Under the pieces are notes generated by a model. It was given only the letters and a program-made list of their open reading frames with translations, made no database searches and was not told the origin of the DNA. A program made the position numbers and the translations under genes. DNA of 64,000 nt. Source: Symbiodinium natans. Taxonomy: Eukaryota > Sar > Dinophyceae > Suessiales > Symbiodiniaceae. Shown piece by piece: positions 1 to 11,430 of the stretch. The stretch spans positions 124,001 through 188,000 of the forward strand of contig CAJNDS010002584.1 in the NCBI GenBank assembly GCA_905221605.1, read 5' to 3'. Each line of letters opens with the position of its first letter. Position 1 is the stretch's first letter.

Positions 1-920
1 ACGACCCATCGGCCGCCGGCAAGCGCCGCAGCACGAGAACAAGCAGCCGCAACCTCTTGTAAAGATTATGAGCAGAAATTTGTCTGTTGAAATACCGCTG
101 ATCAACCCACGGACTTGATGTTTGAAATCGGGATTTAAACCATCGGCGGGCTCATCTAAAGTTGAGGATCATGTATGAAAATCCAGTGTCAGCCCCACAT
201 CCGAAAGTTTTTTGTAAAATTTCTTTATCACTAACTTCAATACATTTGATCCACAAGTGCCTAGATCATGGCCCTAAAGCCCCAAAGCCCTAAAACCCTA
301 ACACCCGAACACCCTAGAGCCTACACCTTTAAACCCTAATCCCTAAACAGCGCAGCCCTAAAATCCTAAATCGCGCGAACCCGAAGATCCAAACCCTAAA
401 ACCAACCCCAAGCCACGGCAAGGGGGGTGGGGGGGGGGGAGGAAGGGAAACCCTACGCCCCAAATCCCGAAAACCCTGAAACGCTAAACTAAAACGGTCA
501 AAAACAGGGGAGGGGGTTACCATGCCATGTTGGGGGAGGGAAGTGATCATGTACGGTCACGCGCTCTGCGGCCCCCCCTCCCCCCCATCACAATCGTGCA
601 ATGGAATGTGGTCGTGGACCTGGAACTCATAGTGATTCTTGCTTCTTGACCCTCGTTGTTGTCTGATTCTGCTTGTGTCCCGACTTCGTCAATTGGCAGC
701 GTGCTCCGACTCATGGTAGGATCAGTAGCTAGTCAGGGCAATGTTTGGCATGCCGGGGTTGCCAAGAATGTGGTCCGGCATGCTTTGCGAAGCATAGAGT
801 GAACTAGGGACTTTACTGGAGCTTGGAACTAAGACAAACACCTGTTGGGACGCCTTCGCCATCGGGAGCTTGCAAAATAGCACAGCTTTGGACTCAGTGA
901 GGAGCTTGGTTTCTCGCTGC
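1..920. other. Gene-poor left edge
   Basis: I see no supportable gene here. The interval holds degenerate telomere-like CCCTAAA words (annotated separately), a G-rich run near 421-440 and C-rich runs near 574-588. Short open frames cross the low-complexity sequence, but their codon use is not convincing. Confidence 0.6.
272..400. repeat. Interstitial telomere-like CCCTAAA cluster
   Basis: Five exact CCCTAAA heptamers occur at 272, 288, 341, 356 and 394, among near-copies such as CCCTAAT. CCCTAAA/TTTAGGG is the plant-type telomere repeat also used by dinoflagellates. The copies are diverged and scattered, so this is an interstitial remnant rather than a chromosome end. Confidence 0.65.
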
Positions 921-1227
921 AGTGTCGCTACAGATCATTGCCAAGGGCCGGAACTGCCGCGACGACAGCCTTCACTGCACGATCCTTGGAGTTAAGAGAC
1001 CCTCTCCCCCCCATGCTACGCGGATCTACGCGGATCGGCGCAGATCTACGCTAAGCATCCTGGAGGCTTGTGTGATGGCTGCACCTTCGCCCACAAGAGC
1101 GCTGGCAATTCCGCGAACGTTCCAATCTTGGAACGGATCCCTGTCGCATGACACATCACCATGTCGCACCGTGTCGCACCGACCGTGTCTTGGGGGCATT
1201 TGTGGCCAAAGGTGCATTCCGAACGAG

Positions 1228-1897
1228 GACCTTCCAGCCTCCCAACAGGCCGAGCAGATGGATGACGACGAGGAGACCCTGCTTCAGATGTTGCCCTCTT
1301 TCTTCAACATTCTCCGTTCCCTAGCAATGCTGTGAACCCCTCGCGCGCCCATGTGTAGGATGATGATTCCGATGACCAGATCGTCCCAGTGCACCTCCGC
1401 AATCCTGAGGAAAAGTCCAGCCTTGCACAAGCTTGTCTAGCATCTTGCAATCATGTACAGCTGCGAACGCAGTTGGCTTGGCAAGGACGCACCGAAAGCT
1501 CCTGTTGGAGCTCTCCATCCATCCTTGGGCTCCGAGGCATTGGGAGACCATGGGGGGGGGACCATCGCGAGCAACAGAGTACCAATGAAATCATGAGCCT
1601 CAGGGCCATGACGAGGGCGGCTGCAAGAGGCAGCAAACACGTGTCAGTTGCATGGCATGTTGGACTGGTTGGTGCTTGCTGTAGCCGGTGTTGCCTTTGG
1701 AGGTGCTGCTTCTTCCCCCGTGGGCGCTGTACAAACGGGTCCGCACATGTGGACAGTATTGGACAATCGTTTGCCAGACCTTGCTCTTCCGGTGCGCATG
1801 TTGTAGCAATTGGTGGCAGGTACAACTGTGAGTTCTGTCACTACGAGCATGAAAAGAGGAAGCGGAAGAACAAGAAGAAGATCAAGAAAAAGGACAA
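1228..1897 (+). CDS. Candidate acidic / lysine-rich C2H2-like protein (exons)
   Basis: Three open segments on the plus strand look coding. The first is acidic, from about 1228 to 1285, and contains QAEQMDDDEETLLQ. The second starts after TAG at 1359 and contains DDDSDDQIVPVHLRNPE. The third, 1820-1897, starts after an AG and ends before a GC donor; it encodes YNCEFCHYEHEK followed by a lysine/arginine-rich stretch. The Cys-x2-Cys-x2-His-x3-His spacing could bind zinc, and the basic tail suggests a nuclear or RNA/ribosome-associated role; both are inferences. Neither start nor stop codon is identified, and further exons probably lie between 1440 and 1815. The family is not recognised. Confidence 0.4.
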
Positions 1898-1915
1898 TGC
1901 TTCGCAAATTAACCC

Positions 1916-3138
1916 AGTTGTGCCCACATCAAAGTGCAAAGCAAGAGCGAATCTAGCATGCAGGACGGCACGCCAATGGCTGGAGCCATGTTCCATCCCC
2001 TGGATATGAGGCGAGCCAGCTCAGTTTGCCTTGGGTGAGCCTCGTTCTGCCTAGTTCGTTCAGAAGCGCCAAGCTGTCAACATGAAGCCGCAAAGCTCGC
2101 AGACAGTAGCTCAGCAATACCCAGTATCGGCAGTATCGGGTTTCAAGCACAAGGCACGCACGTTGTAAACAGAGCCAGCAGCGGTCGCAACCATGACGGC
2201 GTGATGCAGTCCGAAGTAATCGGAAGTATCGGTCTGTCCTCGCAAGCTTCCATGGCAGAATAGATTCTTTTCTTCCGGTTTCAGCCAGCAAAGGAACCGT
2301 TCGTTTCCAGATCTGGTGTATGGTGAGCAAAGATCTTGGGACAAGCATCATGGTAGGATGCAGGCCCTTAGTTCCTTGCACTTGCTGGCCATGCCATGAC
2401 TGAGCAATCGTGTCATGGCTCAGGCCGGTCACCCGTTCCGATTCAAAGGGCTTTTGTAGTCGTGCCATGCTGGTTTAGCCAAGCCTGAGCCAAGCTGTCT
2501 TTCGAGATGCTGCTTCGGAGAAGCGGACTCGATGGTGCCGAAAGCCATGTGGCCAGGCTGCATGGTGTAGAAGTGTAGAACATCTCTTCTCATTCGATCT
2601 GTTGTCGTGTGTTGTTTCAAGGCACCCCTGCAGTCCAAGCAGTCCAAGCAGCCGGAACCGTCCGGCAGGCTCCACCCTCACCTTGGTGTAAGCGGCGACA
2701 GAGATTTGGCACGCGAATTTTGAGGTGTACACGATCGGGACCTGGCGAGTAAGCCGCGAGGCCAGTGTGGCTGCTACAGGGAATCATGCCTTCAATGTGG
2801 TGCGATTTGTGCGCAGCTATGTGCCGTCGAGAGGTTTACCTATGGCAACTGTCCTCGTTGGACGTAAAGCTTCTGGTGGATATTCGTCTGTCACCCAGTC
2901 TTGCACTGCAAGCATGATCAGGGTCAGCATCTTTTTCGCTTGAGGTGGTAACCCACGCGCTGGACGGGAGGAGCAGTTGTTCCGAGGGAAGGATCTGACC
3001 CGGGCTTTGTTAAGTGTCGGCGTTCGCTGCTTGGCAGCACTGAGAAAAATCCGGGAATTTCCAACTATTCCAAGTCAAAGCTCCAATGGCAGATCCTCTT
3101 TGTGTGCCGTTTTCAATGTGTGTATTCTGCTGTTCCAG
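1916..3138. other. No confident gene
   Basis: Open frames occur on both strands, including a 171-codon minus-strand frame at 1953-2468, but none shows a domain, a sensible composition or convincing splice framing. The missing 5' exons of the AlkB gene should lie somewhere here. Confidence 0.5.
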
Positions 3139-5256
3139 GATACGAGTACTGGGGCGATAGGCTGGGAGAGGAGGAGGTGGAAGGGGCCGAGGCCGAGGAT
3201 GTGCAGCGTTTGTTGAAGGGGCTGATGGCATCAGCGCCAAAAGGCCCCATCTGCTTCTTTGGTCATATGCACGAACCTCAGAAATGCCATCGTTTACAGC
3301 TGTGCAATCTTCTTCCGACTGGATGCCACGTCCAGCACCTCCTCTGGGAGGACCACCGGAGTGTGCGAGTGCTTGGGCACGAGGAGGCCAACTCCATGTA
3401 CAGGCGCTGGGTGGAGTACTTCCACCAGCGGCGATGTTTGGAGGAAGGCAAGCGACGGGAGGAGCGGCGGCGAGCCTCGGAAGCGGGTGCTCCCTCCGCT
3501 CCCTCCGCTCCCTCCGCGCCCTCCGCTCCCTCTTCGCTCTCCCCTCCCTCCGCTCCCTCCGCGCCCTCCGCTTCCGGGTGGCGTCGGGCCAAGGCAGAGC
3601 GTGAACGGGCGGAGCGGGCGGAGCGGGCGGACCGGGCGGGGAAGGAGGAGGCGGCGATGGTGGCTGCGCGGGTCGCCGAGCAAGCCGAGCTCCAAGCCTC
3701 AGCTCTGCCGATTCTGGATTGGGAGGCGCTTTCCGTAGCAGAATGGGAGGATCGCCTTCGTGATGGCAAGGCATACAGACTCCGTCTGCCCTGGAATACC
3801 GAGATCCTTTGGTATCCCCATTTCCTAGATGAAGATGAGGCGAGTCAGCTCGAAAGCAAAGTGAAGGATCGGATAACCATGTACCATCCAACCTACTACT
3901 TTCAGACGCCCAGCGGGGTTGTACAGGAAACTGTCAACCGGAAAGGCCAGGCTCGCATCTGCGACGATTTCAACTTCGGCATCCAGTACGACAGCACCAG
4001 TGATTCCAGCTCAACGTACGTCTCGCAGAAGATGGAGGTTTGGACCAGGTCCCTGCTGCGAAGGATCGAAGGGGCTAGCGAAGCCGTCTTCAACGCCATC
4101 TGGTTCAACCACTACCGCGATGGCACTGTGACGATACACTGGCACACCGATGGAAACGAGGGCCTTGGGCCCGACCCCATCATCGGCTCCCTGTCGCTGG
4201 GTGCCACCCGTGACTTCTGTTTCAAAAGCAAGCGGGAGTGGAGTGGGGAACGGAAGAGCCGCGGCCGCAGCGACGCAACGCACTGGCAGGGCATCATCCA
4301 CCTCACCTTGCCGCTCTTCCATGGGTCGCTGGCAGTGATGGGCAAGAACTCTCAGCGACATTGGTTGCATGCCGTCCCGGCCATGGAGGGAATCCACAGG
4401 GAGCGCACGAACCTCACCTTCCGCTTCTGGGCCTTGGAAGGTCCGCGGGCTTTCGGGCTGCTTGGGGCTGCTTGGGGCTGCTTGGGGCTGCTTGGGGCTG
4501 CTTGGGGCTGCTTGGGGCTTCTGGAGCACTAGCAGTCGCTAATCCTTCTGTTGGTGCACATCATGCCCGAAGTCCGTAGACCATCGTAACATATCGCACC
4601 GTATGCTCGCCATCCGGTGGACTCTAGAATCTCTAGACGACCTCCTCTCAGTTGCCCATTGCCCCATCTCATTTTCCCCTTGGTTCTGCCCTGTGAGGCT
4701 TTGAGACGATCGATGCGGCCGAGGCCCAGAACCAGTCCGAGGAAGCCAAAGCCGCAAAGTCCGGCAAGGTGAAGTTTCGGCTGCATGTGACCCCTGACGC
4801 GAAGCTGCGGAATGTCAATGGTTCCAAACTCTGCCCCGTCATCCTGGATTCTCCCAATGATGCTGCTGCAACAGTGGGTGAGATGCTGCGAAGGCTGCGC
4901 GATCACGTGTTGCCTTCGGGTGTAGAAGACGTTCAGCTGGGTGCCTGGACAGCTGGAGCAGAGCCGCACTTCACTCTCTTGGACGATGCCGAGCCACTCC
5001 AGAAAGAGCTGGAGCCCGGGTGGCATTCGAGATGGCATGAGATGGCATGAGCTTCCAATTGTTGCAAGGGGGGGGGGGGGGGGGGGGGGGGGGGGGTGGC
5101 ATGTTTGTCAGGGCCAGAGAGCACCCGGGTTTGTGGCCGGAGGTGGTGTGGGAACACGGTCTCTGCCTCTCTGCCTCGAGTAAGGAGCGGCTTGGCTTGC
5201 TGCCACAAGAGGGGCTCCCAACGATCCAGGTTGTACTGGTTGGAAAGCCAGGCTGA
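3139..5256 (+). CDS. AlkB-type 2OG-Fe(II) dioxygenase with an extra C-terminal domain
   Basis: This is an alkylation-repair or demethylase-type dioxygenase. Exon 3139-4440 carries a charged, Ser/Ala/Pro-repeat N-terminal part and then the AlkB core: NHYRDGTVTIHWHTDG holds the H-x-D iron ligands, GPDPIIGSLSLGATRDF is the family strand block, QRHWLHAVP gives the distal iron His, and RTNLTFRFW is the 2OG-binding Arg motif. I join it through a GT-AG intron (4441-4697) to exon 4698-5013, then a GC-AG intron (5014-5117) to exon 5118-5256, which ends at a TGA after VVLVGKPG. The phases match exactly at both joints. Without the first joint the frame reads into a 10-bp repeat to a stop at 4532. The C-terminal part (about 150 residues) matches no family I know. 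The first exon starts after an AG with no ATG, so 5' exons are missing. The core resembles ALKBH2/3; the substrate is unknown. Confidence 0.88.
4456..4519. repeat. 10-bp minisatellite GGCTGCTTGG, about six copies
   Basis: A nearly perfect head-to-tail 10-bp unit lies just after the AlkB core. It is open in the AlkB frame, giving a Gly/Leu/Ala/Trp periodic tail, but by my splice reading it is intronic (GT donor at 4441). Confidence 0.85.
5068..5096 (+). repeat. 29-base G run inside an intron
   Basis: Uninterrupted G on the transcribed-sense strand, inside the GC-AG intron 5014-5117 of the AlkB gene. Length errors in such runs are common in assemblies. Confidence 0.9.
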
Positions 5257-6140
5257 AGCTCCCATGACGCCGACATGTTTCGTTGCGGCAAGGGCGCTTA
5301 GGGCGCAATCTGGTGATAGAAGTGGGTTTTTAGTGATCAGATGTGGTAGAAGAGTGCAATCTCTGGGACAGGCCATCCTCGCCAAGGCGCTCCGCAGAGC
5401 GTTGCCCGGCCGATGTCATTCATTCTTTCTTCGTCCGGTCTGCCACTCTGCCCGAAACCCGAAGTAGATTCTCAGAAGCTTTCAACACAAATCATACTAA
5501 CTTCCGCAGTGAGGAAGCTCTGGAGACGGCCCTGCATCTGGAAACAGAGGACAGTAGCATCACAGGAGCCGAGGATCTCTTCCGAGAGGCCGGGTTCAAA
5601 ATCTGTGGTTCAAACATGTTCAAAGTCAACGGACGCAGTGCAAGAACTTGTGTGCGCTTGCAAGATGTTGCGACTTTACTTGTCCACCTGATGCTACATG
5701 TGACGCTCCAAGTTCCGAATGGGCTCAGCTTGTCTCCGCCAGGTGAAGCTTTCCGGGATTGGCCGGTACGAGGCGAGGGGAGTTCACGAGGTGGAAGCTG
5801 AGAGCGGCGACTGGGTCTGGGAAGTGAGACCTGGGCCGCAACCGGCAAGTGGCATTGTGCAGAGCGTGCAGCGCACAGAGCCGCAAGTGGGCCTGTAGAC
5901 CCCTTCTCTAAGGATCCAGAATCTTTCAGGCATCCAGCGAAAGAGCAAAGGAAAAGGCCGTGTCTCACAAATGGTCTTCCACCAATGCAGCGAGTTCGTC
6001 GCCCTGTACGTTGCACGTTCGAAAAGTACCGTTCATCTGGTCCGGAACTCAGAGGCTTCTTTCCGTCACTTTTCCTCAGTGTGGAGAGGGCCTTCGGGGG
6101 AATTCCTGAGAGGTGCTTTCGACCAAGAGACCGCTGAGAC
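5257..6140. other. Ambiguous interval
   Basis: A plus-strand segment at about 5507-5700 (with FREAGFKICGSN) and a 267-codon minus-strand frame at 5492-6295 overlap. Neither has a recognisable domain. The plus-strand reading agrees with neighbouring gene direction and could be an upstream exon of the next gene. Confidence 0.3.
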
Positions 6141-6149
6141 TTGACGACC

Positions 6150-7193
6150 TGGTTCCTGCAGATGTTGGGTCCATACGTCGATTGGGCCTGTACGGACGGC
6201 TTCTCGCGCAAGCCTTGAAGCTGGAATCCCCACAACTGGAGTTCCAAATCGGGGTACGACCTCGTAGGGGCGAGCGAAAGCAGCTTGCTGCTCACCTTCT
6301 GAGCAGGGACTTCGTGGCGCCCGACCCCATGGACTTAACCCAGCAGCACTACCTGGAGTTCACGAGTGGATCGGGCAGCTTCTTGCCCTTGGAAGATCTG
6401 GCAGACCGCGTCAAGCGACGCGTTGATGTACAGGAACCATGTAAATTGCAGCTGCGCGCCGCCGCCTCAGCTGAGCAGGTACGGTTACAAGACGACGCGA
6501 GCCCATGCAAGCGCATGAGTGAACCACTAGATGGTTTTGCATCCCCAATCATACAGCTCCTCAGAGTAGTCCACTCACGCTTGTCTTCAAGTCCCACTCC
6601 GCTCTAGCGCCCAATTCATGCCACCTCGTCCTCCCGATTGTCCAAATCCCACTCAGGATCTGAGATGCCACCGCTGTGGACATATCTTCGGCAGCAGTCT
6701 GCGCGAGTTGGCCCTGCATCTGCGACGTGGGCTCCTCAGAAAAGCAGCCCTACGCCGCCCACGCCGCCTCGAAGAGCCCCTTACGCCTGGGCTCTCGAAG
6801 TGCACTCCTAAGGCTGTGAAGCCCCTTTGACAAAGCAAGGAAACGACGGAGGCCAAGTTTTGTCAACTTGTGCTCTGCATGCTCGCAGGGAGCAACCCTC
6901 AGACCTCTTGGATGCCAGGAGGGACTCCCCAGGCGGTGAAGCTGCTGGAAGAGATGGGCTTTGCCTGTGGGCGTGAGGCCACGACATCCATGAGACGCAG
7001 ATTTTGTGGAGTTGGTGGAGGGGAAACGGGGTTTGAGCCGTCTGCTGCTTTGCAGGTTCTCTGCGACATCCTTGTGAAAGCAGAGGCGGCAACATCAATA
7101 ACATGGGTTGATTTGGCACATTCATGGCGAATTTGCTTCCTCCCTGCTCTTGAGGGCAGCCTCGAACGTGCCGTGGAGTTGCTGGCAACATGA
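6150..7193 (+). CDS. Unknown protein with a Cys-x2-Cys/His motif (several exons)
   Basis: Three plus-strand blocks have strongly GC-ending codons. Block 1, about 6150-6475, includes RRLGLYGRLLAQALKLESPQ and HLLSRDFVAPDPMDLTQQHY. Block 2, about 6640-6830, includes CHRCGHIFGSSLRELALHL, a Cys-x2-Cys plus distal His arrangement that might bind zinc, followed by an Arg/Leu-rich stretch. Block 3, about 6890-7193, includes QAVKLLEEMGFACGREA (a UBA-like helix at best) and closes at a TGA. Exon edges are not fixed and the blocks could belong to more than one gene. I do not recognise the family. Confidence 0.4.
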
Positions 7194-7666
7194 AGCTTCA
7201 GATCCGAGCAAAGCCTGGTATTGCTTGCCATGGCTGGATACCGTGGCAAGTTTTTCTCGCTGAAGCCTGTGTCCTTTGTACAGGGCATGCACGCGTGGAG
7301 CAGTGCTGCCGCCTGTGACGCAAGATGGTGGAAGCGTCAAAAGTCTGCTGTGCTGACTGTGCACATGTGACGGCAATCGATGTGCAGACGAAAACCATGA
7401 TAGATTCTGATAGCTGACCTCTTGGCATGGCCTGATTGTGTGGAGTGGCAGAGTCGTAGAGGCCCCAGCAGATGCCAGTTGCGCAGGCCTTGCTCAACTC
7501 GCCGAGTTGACCTTGCCATTTCCTGTCGCAGTCATTTGTTGCGCTGCAGGTTCCTCCAGCACCGCTCGTTCTATCGCAAGCTCTGCCAATGCAGGATACC
7601 AGCACCAAGTCGTTTAGCAAGTTTGGTGGAGTGCCCGAAGTGTTGAGATGGGACTTGGGCAGGCAT

Positions 7667-9100
7667 GCGTGCAATCCTACACCGGCTACCCTCCTGATGC
7701 GGACAGGCCGAATGTTGCTTTGCGCACCTAGGCCGTCAGGTCAGATTCTCGCATTTGTGTTTGGCAAACAGAGGCCTGTGAAACCACTTCTCAGCGTACA
7801 ACCTGTCCAAACATATCCCGGGCCACCAGCCGAGCAGGCCGTCTTTGGGGAGCCCCGTGTGGGCGGCAAATGTGACACCGCTGCTTCCACTTTGTGGCCA
7901 GGCCGTTCCTGGCCAGCACATCATCTATGGGCCCACAGCCGAACCTCAGAGCATGTGATCAGTTTCGCCATTCTGCCAGCAACACGACTCCCTGATGTCT
8001 GAAGGTTGGCGCGACAGATGGACCGGTACAGGAGCTTGGCTCAGCAAGGCTAACTTTGACGAGCCAAGCACGGTGCGTTTGCCGACAGTGAAACGACACG
8101 AGGCCGTCCCCACCATTGTCATGACGTCACAGCCAAGCCAGCAGATGCCGGCACAGCCGGTGGTGGCACAGCAGCACCTGCCTCCGCCCCAGCCAATGCC
8201 CCATACCATGGTGCCCCCACCACCTCTGCCCCACGCGGTACCCTCAATGCCACAGACGATGCCCCAGACGATGCCCCACACCATGGCCCAAACAATGCCG
8301 GCACAGCAGCTGCCGCCTGTGGGCACACTGCCACCCCACGTGCAACAACACATGCCTGCACATGCAACTGCACCTGCGGCCTTCTCCCCATATCAGTATC
8401 CGCCTTACCAGCCGCCACCGCATTATCAGGCCGGAAGCGCTCTCTCTCTCTCTCACACTCATGGGATGGCGATGGCGTTCCTGCAGAAGTGGCTTTGAGG
8501 GTTGTGAGCAACCTGCTACGAGGCTTACGGCAACGTGCCGGCGCCAGCGTGCAGACTGTGCTAGACAAGTATAGCTGACATTTGCCGCATCCTGCAAAGG
8601 CTGATTTGCCCACAACGGATTTTGTTTTGTAAGGTGCTGGACCCGACTCCGCCGCCACCAATGCAGTCGCCAAAGCTCGGGCAGGCAGCTGGTCACATCT
8701 TCCGAGCTTTGGACCATCTTCGCTGTGAGCCAATGCTGCAGGCCGGGTTCCAGGCATTCATGATGCCTCCTCCCACGGGCTCGCCAAGGCTGCCTATGCC
8801 CGCTGCTCAGACTTGCTTAGACTTTGAGAACCCCGCATCCTTTTCAGAGTCGGGATATCGTGCGCTCCTGCACCAGGGACATGACACCCATGTTGGGTAT
8901 GCAAGCGGCTGCATAATCTGCATCACTGGAAGAGTCCTCGCCTTGGAGCGTAGTCCAAGCAACGGTGGGTGGAGCGGTGATTGCGCACGTTCATTTTCTT
9001 GGGCTATGTTGGGCTTCCGCTGCCTGTGCCTTCTCAGCTTCGAGCAGCCAGCACAACACGAGATCCAGACAAGACCGAGCCTTGCTGCACTCCGAACACA
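7667..9100 (+). CDS. Proline/methionine/glutamine-rich protein (several exons)
   Basis: A series of plus-strand exons shares an unusual composition. They are a piece near 7667 (SYTGYPPDADRPNVALR), one near 7840-7955 ending in GQHIIYGPTAEPQSM, a long block at 8035-8435 with PAQPVVAQQHLPPPQPMPH and repeated MPQTMP units, a short one at 8632-8682 (VLDPTPPPPMQSPKLGQ), and one near 8740-8810 (GFQAFMMPPPTGSPRLPMP). The repeating P, M and Q suggest a disordered protein, as in RNA-processing or granule factors. That is an inference from composition only. Start, stop and exact exon edges are unresolved. Confidence 0.45.
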
Positions 9101-9129
9101 GACATCGAAAGTCTCACGTTTGAATGCTT

Positions 9130-10085
9130 AAAGCTCTGCGGACTTGACCGTCTGGAGCTGTTTTGGTAGCTGTAGCGATGGCTCCGCTCAGCCGGGTTCC
9201 CAGATCGATTCGAGGGTGTAGGCGCGAAGGGTGGCAGTGCCGCAAGGGCGGTGCTTCGCGCATCGCCCCGCTCTAAGGACGCCGTGCCTGGAGGTGGGCT
9301 GCTCTGTCGCTGTTCGGCCTGGTGCTCGGCCTGAGTGACAGACCGAAGACCGCCCAAGCATGTGCTGAACGATGTAGAATGCTCGTGCCAAAAAGGCTCG
9401 CATCGATCTGTGTGTCTGTGTGTGTGTCTGTGCAGCGGGGGGCTGAGGGCTGGCCATCAACTGGCGCCTGCATTGCACCAAGCTGTTGTTGCTCCAATGT
9501 GCAGCGCATGTCCTATTTCACGTGCTGCTCGCATCATTTTTGTCCAGGCCCGGGCGGGCAGAAGTGGCCGCGGTCAAGGACTGTGCACTGTATGCATCAT
9601 TATGCATCATTATGCATCGGGAGTCCAGGCCTTGAAGTGTTTTGTTAAAGCTGTCTTTTCTTGCTGAAGGAAGGGGCAAGCACCGCTGCCACAGGCCTTG
9701 TGAGTTGCAGATGCAGAGTTTGGGTACTGTAGCTGATTGTAGCTGCTAGAAGCAGTCGCCCGCTGCAGGTTCTTCTGGGTCAGGTTCTTCTGGAGCAGGT
9801 TCTGCTGGCACTTGCGGAGAAGCCCTGACTGCGGGGTGGCTGGCCACAAGATGCATGTTGTTGGGGCAATGGCAGGTGGTAGTAGTGGTGCTAGTGTAGT
9901 GGTGGTGTAGGTGTGGGTGGCAGTAGTTAGTGATGGCAGGGTAGTGGCAGGGCGAGTGGTGGTGGTAGCTGTGGCAGTGCTTTGGTGGTGGCGGTGGCGG
10001 TGGCGGCGGTGGTCGTTGTAGAAGTAGCAGCAGCAGCAGTAGGAGTAGAAGTAGAAGCAGGAGTAGGAGTAGCAGGAGTAGTAGG
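9130..10085. other. No gene; simple repeats
   Basis: No supportable exon. Contents include a 12-bp TGCATCATTA-type repeat at about 9592-9620 and GT-rich DNA from 9870 onward that grades into the AGGAGT microsatellite. Confidence 0.5.
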
Positions 10086-10112
10086 AGTAGTAGTAGGAGT
10101 AGTAGGAGAAGC
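10018..10112. repeat. AGGAGT / AGCAGC microsatellite
   Basis: Imperfect tandem GTAGGA/AGCAGC-type triplets and hexamers, ending just before an open coding-like segment. Confidence 0.75.
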
Positions 10113-10235
10113 GTCCCCGAGGCAAAACCGGTTTGATGATGCTTTGCGGACGTGGACCGAAACTTCGCGTGCCGGACGTGCTCTGCCCGGCTTCGGTAGC
10201 GTGGCGGACAGCGCTGAGCAGGCGCCTGGATCTAA
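10105..10235 (+). CDS. Isolated coding-like exon
   Basis: A plus-strand open stretch with coding-type codon use contains RQNRFDDALRTWTETSRAG and then a small-residue stretch to about SAEQAPGSKG. No domain is recognised. Neighbouring exons were not found, so this is a fragment of an unidentified gene. Confidence 0.3.
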
Positions 10236-10438
10236 AGGTTTGTTGGGATGGTTTAGGGTGGGGCCCTTCCCAGTTCTTCTGTGATTCTTCTTGCGGACTT
10301 AGCCCAGTCACCGAGGCTTTTCTGTGCAAGGTCATGACGTGTCATGACATTTTCAGATTGCAAGAAAAGCCTTCAAAAGCACTACCCCCGATCCTTGCCC
10401 AACGTCATGGACACCCTGGATGATTCTGTAAAATTTGT

Positions 10439-10461
10439 GGGGGGGGGGGGGGGGGGGGGGG
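10439..10461 (+). repeat. 23-base G run
   Basis: Uninterrupted G on the plus strand in otherwise unassigned sequence. Confidence 0.9.
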
Positions 10462-10464
10462 TGG

Positions 10465-11430
10465 TGCAGCCAAGCCGTGGTTTCTCCAGTGAGAATATAG
10501 TCAAATAGAGGTTTGCACATTAACAAATACAGAGGTGTCATATAACATAGGGCCTCCATTAGAGTATGGAGCTTTGTCATGAATCAGAATGAATACAAAG
10601 CTCGTGGCGAAGGTGTCCTCTCCACGTCAGCGGAGCTTGAATTCTTCTTCTTCTTATCATTATCTTTATTATCTTTGATCCCTGGATGTTCGAGCAGTAC
10701 GACGATCCATACTTGAACGACCGTCTTAAAGACCCTGCGGACGAGATACAGTGGATAGATGAGGATAGATGCTGACATCATGATAGCCTCCATTGACGAA
10801 GGCCACGGACAGCCTTCTGTGGCAGCTAATCGGTGGTCAAGAAGTGACTTGAGCAACTCCAAATAAGGAGGAGGTTGAAACCCGGTTCTTTTGGTTACGA
10901 TGGATTGGGCCTGATGAATGTTGACAATTCAATGCCACGGGCTTCTATGCCGGAAGTACGCGGGTATGACGGCGTGCTCGATTGACAGTGTGTACGAAGC
11001 TTGGTTGCGGGTTTGAGTCCCGAGCTTTCGTAACAGTTTAACGCATGTAGGGAGCAAACCTTGTCCACCGACTGTCTGCAGGGAGTCCGTTTGTGGGCCA
11101 GCAGCTCAACACAAGAACGACCAGTTTTCGCAAGGGGTGATATTTAAGCAGTTGCGCTAGTAGGGCCCGCTCTGCTCGAGAACCCATGCCGCTGGTCAGC
11201 GGCATTCTCGCAAGTTTGGGGTTTAGGACTTCGGGCCGGTGTGAACGGCTCAGGGTCTCGGACCCTGGCAGCCTGAAATGCCAGGCATCCCTGGCCGCCT
11301 TCGACAGTGCAGCTGGCTCGCCCATGCCTCATTGCCGCAACTCTTTGCCACTTGGGCCCTCCCGTGGCCCGTCGTGCTTCTGGGACAAGCATGACAAGCT
11401 GACAGGCAAGGTGCCTGCGACGCGCAGCGA
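10465..11430. other. No confident gene
   Basis: A 92-codon minus-strand frame (10584-10862) with a hydrophobic middle and a lysine-rich tail is open, but it has no support beyond length. A T-arm-like GGTTTGAGTCCC near 11008 is not part of a foldable tRNA. Confidence 0.5.

Noticed and set aside
4441-4532. Periodic GLLGAAWGCL tail of the AlkB protein
   Set aside because: A GT donor at 4441 with an in-phase acceptor at 4697 makes this stretch more likely intronic than coding.
5492-6295. 267-codon minus-strand open frame
   Set aside because: No domain and mixed composition. It overlaps better plus-strand coding signal and opposes the local gene direction.
10990-11035. tRNA-like T-arm (GGTTTGAGTCCC)
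   Set aside because: No matching A box, acceptor stem or anticodon arm can be drawn, and the T stem has a mismatch.
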